A stretch of DNA of 21,531 bases from Plakobranchus ocellatus (Eukaryota; Mollusca; Gastropoda; Plakobranchidae). A model generated the notes under the pieces. The model worked only from the letters and a program-made list of their open reading frames with translations. It did no database searches and was not told where the DNA came from. Shown here piece by piece: positions 11,801 through 19,206 of the stretch (position 1 is its first letter; every line of letters starts with the position of its first letter). The stretch is taken from NCBI GenBank assembly GCA_019648995.1, contig BLXT01004371.1, forward strand, positions 319,570 through 341,100, written 5' to 3'. Made by a program: the position numbers and the translations under genes.

Positions 11801-14800
11801 ACACAAGCAAAACTTGACTCTAAATATAAACTGTTAATCTCCATGTTATGTATAAGGAGACAGTGATAGGTGTAAGTGCCTATGGAATGTATAGATTTTT
11901 ATATATGCCACTATACTTACTCTGTGTCATATTATTGTAAAAGCATAGAGAAGAATATTTTGAAATGCTCAGCTTTTAGCTTATACTGTTCTTGAAACTA
12001 GTGCATTTTTTTCAAATGACACCCAAAAGTCACTATAATTGAAATTGTTCCAAAACTCATAGAATTCCTTGAAATTGTTTAACCTTAATTCTTTTTTTTT
12101 GTTTGTAACTAATTTTAGGTTATAGCAAGAATTGTGGACGGTAGTGTATTTGATGAGTTCAAAGCTAAATATGGAACAAGTCTAGTCACTGGTAAGTACA
12201 TTAGAAAAAAATAAGGAGTAATATGTATATTTTATTTTATTTAAAAAAGTCAAGTAGGAATGGGTAAAAGTGGCTCAGGCTGCAAATCAAACACATTGCC
12301 ATGTGAGATATATGATTGATTTCATTTTATGTACATTTTGGGCTGAAAAGTTAAGTCTAAAGTTGCGTGAAATAAGTCTTTGAAATATTTGAATATTTCT
12401 TTATAAATATCCTTCTTGAACTAAAGTTTTTTTTATATTTTATTTTAAGTGAGTGGTTGGTTTTTTTTTTCTGGTTGGGGGGTCAGAGGAAGGGAAAGAG
12501 AGAGAAAAAGAGAATTGGCATAAAAAAAATTTTATATCGGAGGGCTGAGCACTTTTCTTTTTCTTTTTTTTTTTTTTCTGCAGGTTTTGCCCGCCTTTGG
12601 GGCTATCCTGTGGGTATCCTGGGAAACAATGGAGTTTTGTTCTCCGAGTCTGCCCTCAAGGTAAAATTTATAACTCTATCAGGTGTGGCATTATAATTTT
12701 ATTACTTTATGACACTCATTTCAAATTTGAACATGTGAGTTTTGCTGCTCTAAGAAAAATCACTTAGTAATGAGTTTTCATTTGGGCAAATGTGGGTTTA
12801 GTTGAAAAAACGAAGAGCACCAAAATAACAAATAAATATATTGTAATAATGGCTGCCTAAAACCTTCATTATTTCATTTTGTCAGAAACCTTGATCCCTG
12901 AAAAAAATGGCTTTGGCAATTGTGGATTGAGCATTTATTGAACAAAACCATTTATATTAATAATATGTGCACAAAGCCTACATGTTTCATTTTTGTCGAA
13001 AATCTAGATAGTGTGAAAAAAAGACACAGGCAATTGTGCAATGAGCATATCGACTTGCAAGCATTCCCGCTTCTCATTTCAAAATCCATTGTTTAGGATG
13101 CTGGAGAACAAAACATCTACCTGTCTTGTTATAAGACACATGCATGATGAGAAGCTCATTTCTCACCACAATGTCTCTGCATTACACTGAATTTACAGTA
13201 GCTCTGTGTCTAGCATATAACGATGTTTGTTCTTATAATGGCTTAAAATAATTATAAACAGCAACAATTGCATCACATGCATGTGTCATTACTTTCATTT
13301 TTTGATATCACAGTTCCTCCAGTTGAATTATCCTACTTTTGGCTCTGAAATCTCTGGGATGTTTTTTTATATATTTGATGGGATGCTGTCATCATCATAC
13401 AAATGGCAAAGTGTTTTTGAGGCCCTCAATGAAGCATTTTTTGCTCAAAGCAAATTACCATAAAGTATTTTATTGAAAAATCTCCTATGAAATTCTGATT
13501 AAGGGCTTTCATGCAAACAGAAAACATGTGGCCACACAGTAACACTTGTAGTGGACTGGATGTGTTTTCACTAACTAATAGTTAGTACCGATATCCAATT
13601 TGTGCTGGGAAAAAAAACGTAATGAAAAAAATGAGCTCTTTTCAGAACAGACATTTGGCACTTTCAGTTATTTATGAGAAATGTCTTTATTTCAATGATT
13701 TGTCAGTATAATATGTACCTATTCTATATTTTCCTTTACAGGCAACACATTTCATTCAGCTTTGCTGCCAACGTAACATTCCCCTCATTTATTTACAGAA
13801 CATCACTGGTGAGCTTTGCTCTTTACTTTTTAAAACATTTTTTTTTTTAGTTTGTTTGTTTGTCTGATTGTGTTTTTTTTTTTTAAAGATTGTAATTTTT
13901 ATATTATGAAGTGGGGAAGGGGGAAGGTTATCTTTTCTTACTTCTTGTTTCTTTTTTCACTTTCACTTTTCCACTTAATTTTCATTATTTTTTTCTTCTT
14001 TTTCTTTATTTGTTTTGATAACCAAACTTCAAATATTATAATTTCTCTTCAATAACATGCCAGGCTATATGGTTGGTCGAGATGCCGAGGCTGGTGGCAT
14101 TGCCAAGAATGGAGCCAAGATGATCACAGCTGTGTCGTGTGCCCAGGTGCCAAAACTTACGGTCATCATTGGAGGATCTTACGGTGCTGGCAATTACGGC
14201 ATGTGTGGTCGATCATTCTCGTAAGTTTCAGTCCTTCTTCTGCAATGTGATGCCTGCATTGATTTCTTAGGCATACGAGTAGAACATTGCCTTAGCCTAA
14301 TGAAGATCAGTGTGTTGCTAGTGTTAAGCCTGTGGACGACACTGATCTTTTGGCTACAGCAGAACAGGAAAGTGCGGGTAGAATTTGATTAAGCTGAAAT
14401 GATTTAATGTCTTTTATAATTTGTTGATATGAATTTAGGAAAATATTACTTTCTTCACCAATATCAAAAAAGAATCATCTTCTTATTTACATCCCATCTA
14501 ATTTGTTTCTTTTGTATTGCTACGCTTTTTGTGCCCTAGCATTTATAGTATTCTGTTTTTCTTTTGCGATTCACAAAAGTCTTCCCATTCACTATATTTC
14601 GCTTTTTAAAACCTTCATTATATCCTCATGTTTCCTTCATGGCTTTTTTTTTTTCATTTAAAGCAATATTTTCAATATTATTGAAGGCATAATTTTCCTA
14701 ATGAAGAGAATGATTGTCTTGGAGTATAAGGATTTGATATTATTGTACTTTTCCAAAAAAAACAAAGTATGCATCCAATTTTTTTTTCCTTCATTTAAAT

Positions 14801-17602
14801 AGTGACCAAATGGTCTGTAAAATTATTTTACCCCATTCCATCTTCCCCAATAAAAAGTTGAAATCTGGTCTATCAAGCCAGTGAAGTCTATGAAAAAATC
14901 TAATGCAAGCTATCAGTCCATGCTCTGTGCATAAGCGCAGCTTAAAATTAACTTGCCCTTAAATGAATCTCGGTATGTAGTAGTGTATGTGAAATTTGTA
15001 TTTATTGAAAGTTAAAGAGTTGCTGAAAAGCTTTATATTCAATTACGTCATCAGATTTCTTTTGTGGCTTTTGAGCATACTTAAAAAATGCAACTGTTTT
15101 AAAAATTTTGTTCAGTTTATTCAAAACTACATATTTCCATTCTCATAAGGAATTTAACCTTGATGTTCCCTTAAGAATAATTGTCCCTTATTCTTTTCTG
15201 CAAATTTCTTGATTTCTGACAGTAGTTTTAAATAATTCAAAGCAATGAGCATTTTTAACTCATTGGCTATTTTACCCGCAACATTTGCATGGGAAATTTT
15301 GTGGACAGCAAAATACCAATCGCAACTCCTGCGGGTTCCAATTTCCAAATTTTTTTCACATGTAAATATCACAGTTGCTGTATAAGTTATGGCGTCCGTT
15401 AGCTTAGTCATTTAGCTTTCGAAGTTTGTTTCAGATGATTAGTACGAGCAGGAGAGCAATTTTACGACACCTCTAGCAGTTATCAGTTTTCGACTGATTT
15501 CTAGATGGAGTCTCGTAGATTTAGACTATGATGAAAGTTTAGATATTGATAGTATCGTGGGAAATGTATAAGATTCACATTATGAGCCCCAAAGTGTAAA
15601 AAGGCCAAGTCTAGGCTCCCCAAAGGTAGAGGGAGAGGAAAAGGTAGGGGCAAATAGAGCCTCACCATGGATAAGTCTAGATCTAAACCCCAGCCTAAAG
15701 TTGGAACTAGATCTAAATCAATATCTAGATCTGAAAAATCAACTAAATGACATAGACCCAATTTTTTTTTGTAATGTAATCTTTATTATCATGAAATAGT
15801 AGGGTACAAATTCCATAGGTATATCCTAACTAACAAATGCACAGTGATTTTTTGAAAATACCTCGAAATGTCTGGTACACAGGGAATTATTTGGAAAAAA
15901 AAGTCAGGTAGTCAGTGAGTTGAAAAAGGGGGAAATATCAGAAATGTTTCTTTTTTCCCTCGACCCTGTTTACTTGTGACATCCAACTTATTAGGGCTGT
16001 TCTCGTATTGGTATTCAAAGTTTTTTTACATATGCATAAAAAGAATAATGTATTTTTTCGTCAGCCCTAATTTCCTGTACATGTGGCCCAATGCTCGAAT
16101 CTCTGTGATGGGAGGGGAGCAGGCAGCCAACGTGATGGCACAGATCAGCCGAGAGCAGAGAGAGAGGGAGGGAAAGCCTGTGAGCTAAGATTCTGACTTT
16201 AAATGTTGTATCATGGAAAAGTTCAGTCTTTAGTACATCACCTTTAAAGATGAAATGATGATACCAGCATTAGGTTAAATGTTTTAGGTGCTCATATTTT
16301 TATTTTTTTGGGTTGGTTACAAATATCTTGTGATCTTCTTTTTTTTTTTTATGCTTTCAGAGCTTTTATTAAATGATATACATATACTGTTGCATCAGTG
16401 CACCACATGCTCAGATTCACTTTTCAGAAGCAGTCATATGAGAGTACTAGCTGTACAAATTTAATTTTTTTCTTTCTTTAAAGTGAGTTGGCTTATGTGA
16501 GCAGGTTTATTGCATACAAATTAGGGCCCAGTTCATGTTAGTTGGCTTGTGGCAGTATTATTTAAATATTCGTTAATAAATTTTGTCATTGTTTCAAAAG
16601 ACCACAATTTGAATGTAATAAATGAATCTAATTTGCAAAATGTAACAATGTTAAAAAAAAGACTTATATTTATTATACAAAGCCACAAAGTAAGTAGAGA
16701 AAGTTGATATTTTTTCTTCTGTTTCAAAACCACATTTTAAGAGTTACAGTAGCATAGGTGATGATGCATTAACAGAGAAGAATATGCTTCTCTTCATATA
16801 AAAAGATAACTTAATTTAGTCATTATTTTCTGATTTCAGTGGACTGAGGAAATGGAGGAGAAACTTAAAGCTCCAATCATAGCAAAATATGAAGCTGAGG
16901 GAAGCCCCTATTATGCCAGTGCTAGGTGTGTAATGCTTTAACGCTGTTATGAAATAAATCTACTTGGTTCATCTCCTTACAATATTTCTATAACTTTTGT
17001 ATCAATTAATACAGGACAGCAATAAAATTTGGTAACCAGAATTGTTTTTTTCACACTCTTAGTATATTATTTTTGCTAGTATATAATGACTAAAGATAGA
17101 CATTGCAATAATTTTATTGCTGCTTAATGCGAACCTTTCATTGTAGAGTCAGAATGGCTTCACAAAATGACTTGTTTCCTGGATATCTTACGTTATTGTG
17201 GCAATTCTGAATGTAGATTAATCCCAATCTTTAACAATGGATAGAGTGGGATTTTAAAGGTTTTATCTGATTATTATTTCTGAATTATGTTATTCAAAGA
17301 TGATCATATTTCAAGATGGATAACAAAATTCAATTTGAATTGGACATGGTGGATACAGAAAAATGAAACCAGTTGTTTTCTGGAGTTTTGATGTTGTCTA
17401 TTCCCTTACTTTTCTTTCATATTTTTGCAATGGCTAAATAATATTCACATTAACATTTTTTGTTCTCATACTTTTTGAAATCAGGTTGTGGGATGACGGA
17501 GTAATTGACCCTAAAGACACCCGCACAGTTCTTGGACTCTCACTTAGCGCTGCTCTGAACAAACCTATACCAAAAACTCAATTTGGAGTGTTCCGTATGT
17601 AG
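2279..17602 (+). CDS. MCCC2: Methylcrotonoyl-CoA carboxylase beta chain, mitochondrial; complete 17-exon gene
   Basis: Join of 2279-2422, 4668-4734, 5587-5671, 6196-6297, 6972-7099, 7513-7625, 8542-8655, 9457-9521, 11107-11206, 11655-11750, 12119-12191, 12584-12660, 13742-13808, 14064-14220, 16065-16179, 16840-16925 and 17485-17602. This gives 1707 nt and 568 aa, with all introns GT-AG. The family works with biotin-carrying MCCC1 in the mitochondrial matrix and carboxylates 3-methylcrotonyl-CoA to 3-methylglutaconyl-CoA in leucine degradation; the beta chain is the carboxyltransferase. Seen in the product: a basic N-terminal targeting peptide (1-30), an N-terminal carboxyltransferase half with GSCTAGGAY (219-227), and a C-terminal half with [13 protein letters not shown] (447-459) and MGGEQAANV (478-486). 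The protein aligns without gaps along nearly all of human MCCC2 as I remember it, ending in FRM. It is distinguished from the PCC beta chain by MCC-type motifs such as QNRLPCIYL and [12 protein letters not shown]. The one oddity is [11 protein letters not shown] at 176-186. No frameshift or internal stop was found. Confidence 0.97.
2423..4667 (+). other. MCCC2 intron 1 (2245 nt)
   Basis: The longest intron, AT-rich. It contains a 13-bp hairpin at 2560-2599 and a GGACGCCATT motif at 2641-2650; the rest shows no recognisable coding segment or repeat family. First introns often hold regulatory elements; none is demonstrated here. Confidence 0.85.
2560..2599. repeat. Perfect 13-bp inverted repeat (hairpin) in intron 1
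   Basis: AAATAAAACACAA at 2560-2572 is the exact reverse complement of TTGTGTTTTATTT at 2587-2599, with a 14-nt loop (2573-2586). Both strands therefore read AATAAA inside the stem. It lies 138 nt after the exon 1 donor. No flanking target duplication was found, so it is not obviously a small transposon. Confidence 0.85.
4668..4734 (+). CDS. MCCC2: MCCC2 exon 2
   Basis: Encodes residues 49-70 ([20 protein letters not shown] and two more) plus the first base of Gly71. It corresponds to human [21 protein letters not shown], the helical N-terminal extension before the carboxyltransferase core. The acceptor follows a T12 tract (ttcctcag) and the donor is caag|gtgaac. It enters in phase 0 and leaves in phase 1. 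Confidence 0.95.
4868..5085 (+). repeat. Degenerate CTN-type trinucleotide tract in intron 2
   Basis: Imperfect CTACTG/CTACTT/CTGCTG/CCACTC units follow one another in a pyrimidine-rich stretch. They create a Leu/Pro-rich open frame at 4780-5064 with no family resemblance. The tract is most simply an old, mutated microsatellite. Confidence 0.75.
5587..5671 (+). CDS. MCCC2: MCCC2 exon 3
   Basis: Encodes residues 71-99: [14 protein letters not shown], then [14 protein letters not shown] and a split Gln99. The KAR..H...GKL.PR.RI..L.DP pattern is the start of the acyl-CoA carboxyltransferase domain throughout the family. The donor ca|gtatgg is weak on the exon side. The 524-nt intron that follows (5672-6195) contains nothing I recognise; a minus-strand open frame at 5719-5934 inside it has no recognisable motif. 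Confidence 0.96.
6196..6297 (+). CDS. MCCC2: MCCC2 exon 4
   Basis: Encodes residues 99-133: (Q)[19 protein letters not shown], then [14 protein letters not shown] and a split Gly133. [15 protein letters not shown] is nearly identical to human [15 protein letters not shown] and begins the crotonase-like fold of the N-terminal half. It enters in phase 2 and leaves in phase 2 (tcagg|gtatgc). The next intron (674 nt) is AT-rich and holds no gene. Confidence 0.97.
6972..7099 (+). CDS. MCCC2: MCCC2 exon 5
   Basis: Encodes residues 133-176: (G)[18 protein letters not shown], then [18 protein letters not shown] and LPCIYL with a split Val176. [13 protein letters not shown] and [15 protein letters not shown] are hallmark MCC beta sequences. 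The polypyrimidine tract before the acceptor includes a T12 run about 12 nt upstream. The donor is ttag|gtgagt. The next intron (413 nt) shows nothing notable. Confidence 0.98.
7513..7625 (+). CDS. MCCC2: MCCC2 exon 6, carrying an atypical VNSAGA loop
   Basis: Encodes residues 176-213: (V)[18 protein letters not shown], then [37 protein letters not shown] is almost identical to human. Its first part is unusual: most family members that I recall read VDSGGA(N/Y)LPRQADVFPD, whereas here Asp is Asn (177), Gly is Ala (179), Gln is Trp (186) and AD is TE (187-188). Splice sites are clean (ttttgcag acceptor, cctcag|gtgaag donor) and the frame is open, so this is not a splicing artefact. I saw no second copy of this exon in the flanking introns. 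Confidence 0.96.
7626..8541 (+). other. MCCC2 intron 6 (916 nt)
   Basis: T-rich intron with several T8-T10 tracts and an A12 tract near 8168-8179. No second version of exon 6 or other coding segment was found. Confidence 0.85.
8542..8655 (+). CDS. MCCC2: MCCC2 exon 7, with N-terminal oxyanion motif
   Basis: Encodes residues 214-251: [18 protein letters not shown], then [20 protein letters not shown]. The CTAGGAY glycines (224-225) match the GG pair that forms an oxyanion hole in related acyl-CoA carboxylase structures. The exon is 114 nt and phase 0/0, so skipping it would keep the frame but delete the active-site motif. The donor is ttg|gtgggt. Confidence 0.98.
8767..8803 (+). repeat. T37 homopolymer in intron 7
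   Basis: An uninterrupted run of 37 T, the longest homopolymer in the window, in the middle of the 801-nt intron 7. On the minus strand it reads as poly(A) and could be the tail of an old retroposon, but I see no flanking duplication or recognisable element body. Confidence 0.9.
9457..9521 (+). CDS. MCCC2: MCCC2 exon 8
   Basis: Encodes residues 252-273: [20 protein letters not shown], then C and a split Gly273. It matches [21 protein letters not shown] of human MCCC2 in the same length. The acceptor is caccag and the exon opens with GTGAAA, so the splice junction itself resembles a donor site (AG|GTGAAA). Short exon of 65 nt. Confidence 0.97.
9522..11106 (+). other. MCCC2 intron 8 (1585 nt)
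   Basis: AT-rich, with no coding segment recognised. It contains a short inverted repeat, AAAGTGT then ACACTTT near 10582-10600, and scattered TAGGCCTA-type words at about 9974 and 10560. I could not assign these to a repeat family. Confidence 0.8.
11107..11206 (+). CDS. MCCC2: MCCC2 exon 9
   Basis: Encodes residues 273-306: (G)[18 protein letters not shown], then [15 protein letters not shown]. It matches human [27 protein letters not shown], the linker at the end of the N-terminal carboxyltransferase half. The acceptor is ttccacag and the donor gag|gtgagt. The start of the following intron carries a G15 run and a gap of nine Ns. Confidence 0.96.
11229..11252. other. G15 run followed by a 9-N assembly gap
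   Basis: Fifteen G at 11229-11243 run straight into nine N at 11244-11252, 22 nt into intron 9. A G-homopolymer at a gap edge usually marks a sequencing or assembly stop, so the true length here is unknown. No exon sequence is missing, since exon 9 and exon 10 join in frame. Confidence 0.95.
11655..11750 (+). CDS. MCCC2: MCCC2 exon 10
   Basis: Encodes residues 307-338: [18 protein letters not shown], then [45 protein letters not shown] is a family signature at the start of the C-terminal half. The acceptor ctgcaaag is weaker than usual (AAG rather than CAG/TAG), and the exon opens with GTAACA. The exon is 96 nt, phase 0/0, and could be skipped in frame. The next intron (368 nt) has nothing notable. 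Confidence 0.97.
12119..12191 (+). CDS. MCCC2: MCCC2 exon 11
   Basis: Encodes residues 339-363: [19 protein letters not shown], then TSLVT and a split Gly363. It matches human [25 protein letters not shown]. The acceptor is attttag and the donor actg|gtaagt. The next intron (392 nt) ends in a long T-rich tract before the exon 12 acceptor. Confidence 0.97.
12584..12660 (+). CDS. MCCC2: MCCC2 exon 12
   Basis: Encodes residues 363-388: (G)[18 protein letters not shown], then [24 protein letters not shown] is strongly conserved in MCC beta and lies in the C-terminal carboxyltransferase half. The acceptor is ctgcag after a T-rich tract. The donor aag|gtaaaa ends the exon in phase 0. Confidence 0.98.
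12661..13741 (+). other. MCCC2 intron 12 (1081 nt)
   Basis: AT-rich intron without recognisable genes. A short open frame at 13281-13463 has no motif or codon pattern that supports coding. Confidence 0.85.
13742..13808 (+). CDS. MCCC2: MCCC2 exon 13
   Basis: Encodes residues 389-411: [19 protein letters not shown], then NIT and a split Gly411. It matches human [23 protein letters not shown]. The acceptor is tttacag and the donor actg|gtgagc. The next intron is only 255 nt. Confidence 0.97.
14064..14220 (+). CDS. MCCC2: MCCC2 exon 14, with C-terminal oxyanion/glycine-rich motif
   Basis: Encodes residues 411-463: (G)[18 protein letters not shown], then [33 protein letters not shown] and a split Ser463. 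[13 protein letters not shown] (447-459) is the glycine-rich loop that forms the second oxyanion hole in related enzymes and is intact here. This is the longest coding exon (157 nt) and one of the most GC-rich. The donor is ttctc|gtaagt. Confidence 0.98.
14221..16064 (+). other. MCCC2 intron 14 (1844 nt)
   Basis: The second longest intron. It contains an 11-bp inverted repeat at 14303-14349 and, at about 15150-15790, a segment with more CpG, two minus-strand open frames and a small basic plus-strand open frame. These may be remnants of an insertion. Confidence 0.8.
15154..15787 (-). other. Possible decayed insertion in intron 14 (unidentified)
   Basis: This segment differs from its surroundings by its CpG content. 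On the minus strand it has open frames of 86 codons (15761-15501) and 85 codons (15411-15154). On the plus strand it has a basic stretch [19 protein letters not shown] ending in a stop (15655-15657), then a 27-codon frame (15667-15750) rich in KSRSK-type residues. The plus- and minus-strand readings cannot both be real, and I recognise no family. Reading the minus strand, AATAAA (15787-15782) is followed 11 nt later by A9 (15770-15762), which resembles a poly(A) end of a transcript lying at higher coordinates. Confidence 0.3.
16065..16179 (+). CDS. MCCC2: MCCC2 exon 15
   Basis: Encodes residues 463-501: (S)[18 protein letters not shown], then [37 protein letters not shown] is essentially invariant in the family. 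The donor is cct|gtgagc; reading on into the intron would give Val-Ser-stop. The intron that follows (660 nt) is AT-rich with no recognised feature. Confidence 0.98.
16840..16925 (+). CDS. MCCC2: MCCC2 exon 16
   Basis: Encodes residues 502-530: [20 protein letters not shown], then GSPYYASA and a split Arg530. It matches human [29 protein letters not shown], with the acidic helix being the variable part. The acceptor is atttcag and the donor gctag|gtgtgt. The next intron (559 nt) holds nothing recognised. Confidence 0.97.
17485..17602 (+). CDS. MCCC2: MCCC2 exon 17 (last coding exon) and stop
   Basis: Encodes residues 530-568: (R)[18 protein letters not shown], then [20 protein letters not shown] and TAG at 17600-17602. 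[29 protein letters not shown] matches the C-terminus of human MCCC2 to the last residue, so the protein is complete. The acceptor is aaatcag. Confidence 0.98.
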
Positions 17603-17688
17603 CTGCACTGTGAAGTCTTGCAAGGAAGGCAAGGATTAAGCTTTTAAAACCTTTAGAGAGCATTTAGGGTGAATCAGCCTATAAGAAT

Positions 17689-18004
17689 GACACAAAGCTT
17701 GTCAGATGTCAGTAGTGCTTTTGTTTTTTTGTTTTTTTTTGTTATGTTACATGCATTTATTACATACTTGATTGTACTAGGTGACTTTGTGTTCTTTGAC
17801 ACAAAGCTTGTGAGAGAACAATAATGATTTTGGTTTTTATGCTTATGTTAACGTGGAATTCTTACATACTGGATTATGTCTACATAACCTTGTGTGAGCT
17901 GACACAAAGCTTATAAGATGTCAGTAGTGATATTGTTATTCATTGTTTTTTTATTATGGAATTGTTACATGCTGGATTGCCCTAGATAACTATGTGTCAA
18001 ATGT
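17689..18004 (+). repeat. Degenerate tandem repeat, three copies of 103-109 bp, in the 3' UTR
   Basis: GACACAAAGCTT-type words start units at 17689, 17798 and 17901, and a decayed GACAAGCTC begins at 18005, giving periods of 109, 103 and 104 bp. Copies 1 and 3 also share AGATGTCAGTAGTG, and all three share a TTACATGC/TTACATACTGGATT-type segment followed by a TTTGTGT-like end. The end of each unit and the start of the next form an inverted repeat. Confidence 0.8.
17785..17806 (+). repeat. 8-bp hairpin at the junction of repeat copies 1 and 2
   Basis: CTTTGTGT (17785-17792) and ACACAAAG (17799-17806) are exact reverse complements around a 6-nt loop. At the next junction TTGTGT (17890-17895) and ACACAA (17902-17907) again pair around a 6-nt loop, so stem position and loop length are preserved. 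Confidence 0.75.
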
Positions 18005-18185
18005 GACAAGCTCAGGTGTCCAGAATTAGACATTAGAACAAATGTGTCCAGATCAATCCAAAAGAGGTGGAAGTAGCGTTTTGAGCATTTTAAATCATTT
18101 GCAGAGAGAGAGGTTGCTTTTGTGTGGGAAAAACTGGATTTATGTGTTGGGATTTCATGCGAAGGTATTGGTGTTTGAAGAAATA

Positions 18186-18201
18186 ATTAAAGTGAAATAA
18201 A
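18186..18201 (+). terminator. Clustered poly(A) signals ATTAAA and AATAAA
   Basis: ATTAAA at 18186-18191 and canonical AATAAA at 18196-18201, about 590 nt after the stop, followed by GT-rich sequence (tgctgggttg). They are the first canonical signals after the stop that I found. AATAAA also occurs at 19914-19919 and 21171-21176. Confidence 0.55.
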
Positions 18202-18257
18202 GTGAATGCTGGGTTGAAATGTGAGGAAATCAAGAATAGGGTCCTGATTGTTCATGG

Positions 18258-18263
18258 CATACA
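18258..18263. repeat. Left target-site duplication CATACA
   Basis: Abuts the left inverted end of the element at 18264 and is identical to 19201-19206. Confidence 0.65.
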
Positions 18264-19200
18264 CAGACCTGCCCACTTTTTTTTTTTCACTGCAAACAAT
18301 TCCGGTGAATGCATATAAATTCCGTTTTCCAAGCTGCCGCGGTGAAATCCCATTCATTTGTCCCGATGCATGATGGAAAGGAAAAAAAATAGCTCATTGC
18401 ATCCTTTGAACCCATATGATATCAACTGACATGTACTCTTTAAATATTTAAATAGAATTGAACATTTTAAATTATTATCGATATAACCCAAGTATCCAAT
18501 TTGCAGTCCATAACGTTTATTCAACATGTTTTGTAAAGAAACCAAGTACCTTCTGCTTTACTGATATGTCATGGTGCCCACTGCAGACATGGTTCAGTAC
18601 ATAAAATTTTGTTGTTTTCACCAAACAATCGAAAGGTATTGATCACAACAATATGTAGTATGTTTAATTGCACTAAGTGGAAAGCTACATCAATCGAGCA
18701 AGCCAATATTCAGATGTGATTCTGTCGGATAACCCTTTAGACCCCTATTTCAATGTTTTCTAGATTAGATGTTTTCTTTTTATTAAGTATACAGTGGGTC
18801 ATAACTTTAATCCTTACTGAGATTCTGCAGACCTGTATCACATAGGTTTTTTATTTTCATGTAACCATTTATTGTGTGAGCTAGATTTTTCGATTGTGCC
18901 CCTTAAAAAAGAAATAATCCAGGCCCTAAGCTTGCAGGTCTTTAAAGATTGATAAATCGTGATATTATTGAACTAATGGCAGTGAGTAGGGAGATACTTT
19001 CTTTTTTCTTTTAGAGTCCAAAATTCATTCATTAGCCTCTGATATTATACTTTAATGTTATGAAATGTCTCTGGTTGAGTATGTAATTATGATGTAATAT
19101 GGTTTATCCATGCACATTTAATTATACTGGCTTTTTCCTGTGAGACTCTATAAATTTCTGTGAATATTACTGTGAGCACAATTTGGGGTTGGCAGGTCTG
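18264..19200. mobile_element. Non-autonomous DNA transposon-like element, 937 bp, with inverted ends and 6-bp duplication
   Basis: The left end CAGACCTGCCCAC (18264-18276) and the reverse complement of the right end (19188-19200), CAGACCTGCCAAC, match at 12 of 13 positions; the outer 10 bp are exact. CATACA lies directly outside both ends (18258-18263 and 19201-19206), as expected for a target-site duplication. No transposase frame is present; the only open frame (18354-18545, minus) has no motif. Ends beginning CAG with a short duplication suggest a hAT-like or other DDE element, but a 6-bp duplication is not the classic hAT 8 bp, so the superfamily is open. A partial CAGACCTG occurs internally at 18828-18835. 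Confidence 0.7.
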
Positions 19201-19206
19201 CATACA
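19201..19206. repeat. Right target-site duplication CATACA
   Basis: Abuts the right inverted end of the element at 19200 and is identical to 18258-18263. Confidence 0.65.

Larger units (their letters stand above)
17603..18225 (+). other. MCCC2: Probable MCCC2 3' UTR
   Basis: Non-coding sequence from the TAG to the first clustered poly(A) signals. It includes the 103-109 bp tandem repeat at 17689-18004. The 3' end at about 18215-18225 is inferred from the signals at 18186-18201; use of more distal signals would lengthen it. Confidence 0.55.

Noticed and set aside
3330-15719. Shared 13-mer CTAGATCTAAATC at 3330-3342 and 15707-15719
   Set aside because: Low-complexity palindromic word without flanking similarity; used only as weak hint of a degenerate CTAGATCT repeat in this genome.
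18828-18941. Possible nested element bounded by AGACCTG and CAGGTCT
   Set aside because: Seven-base ends and no flanking duplication; probably chance or internal similarity of the larger element.
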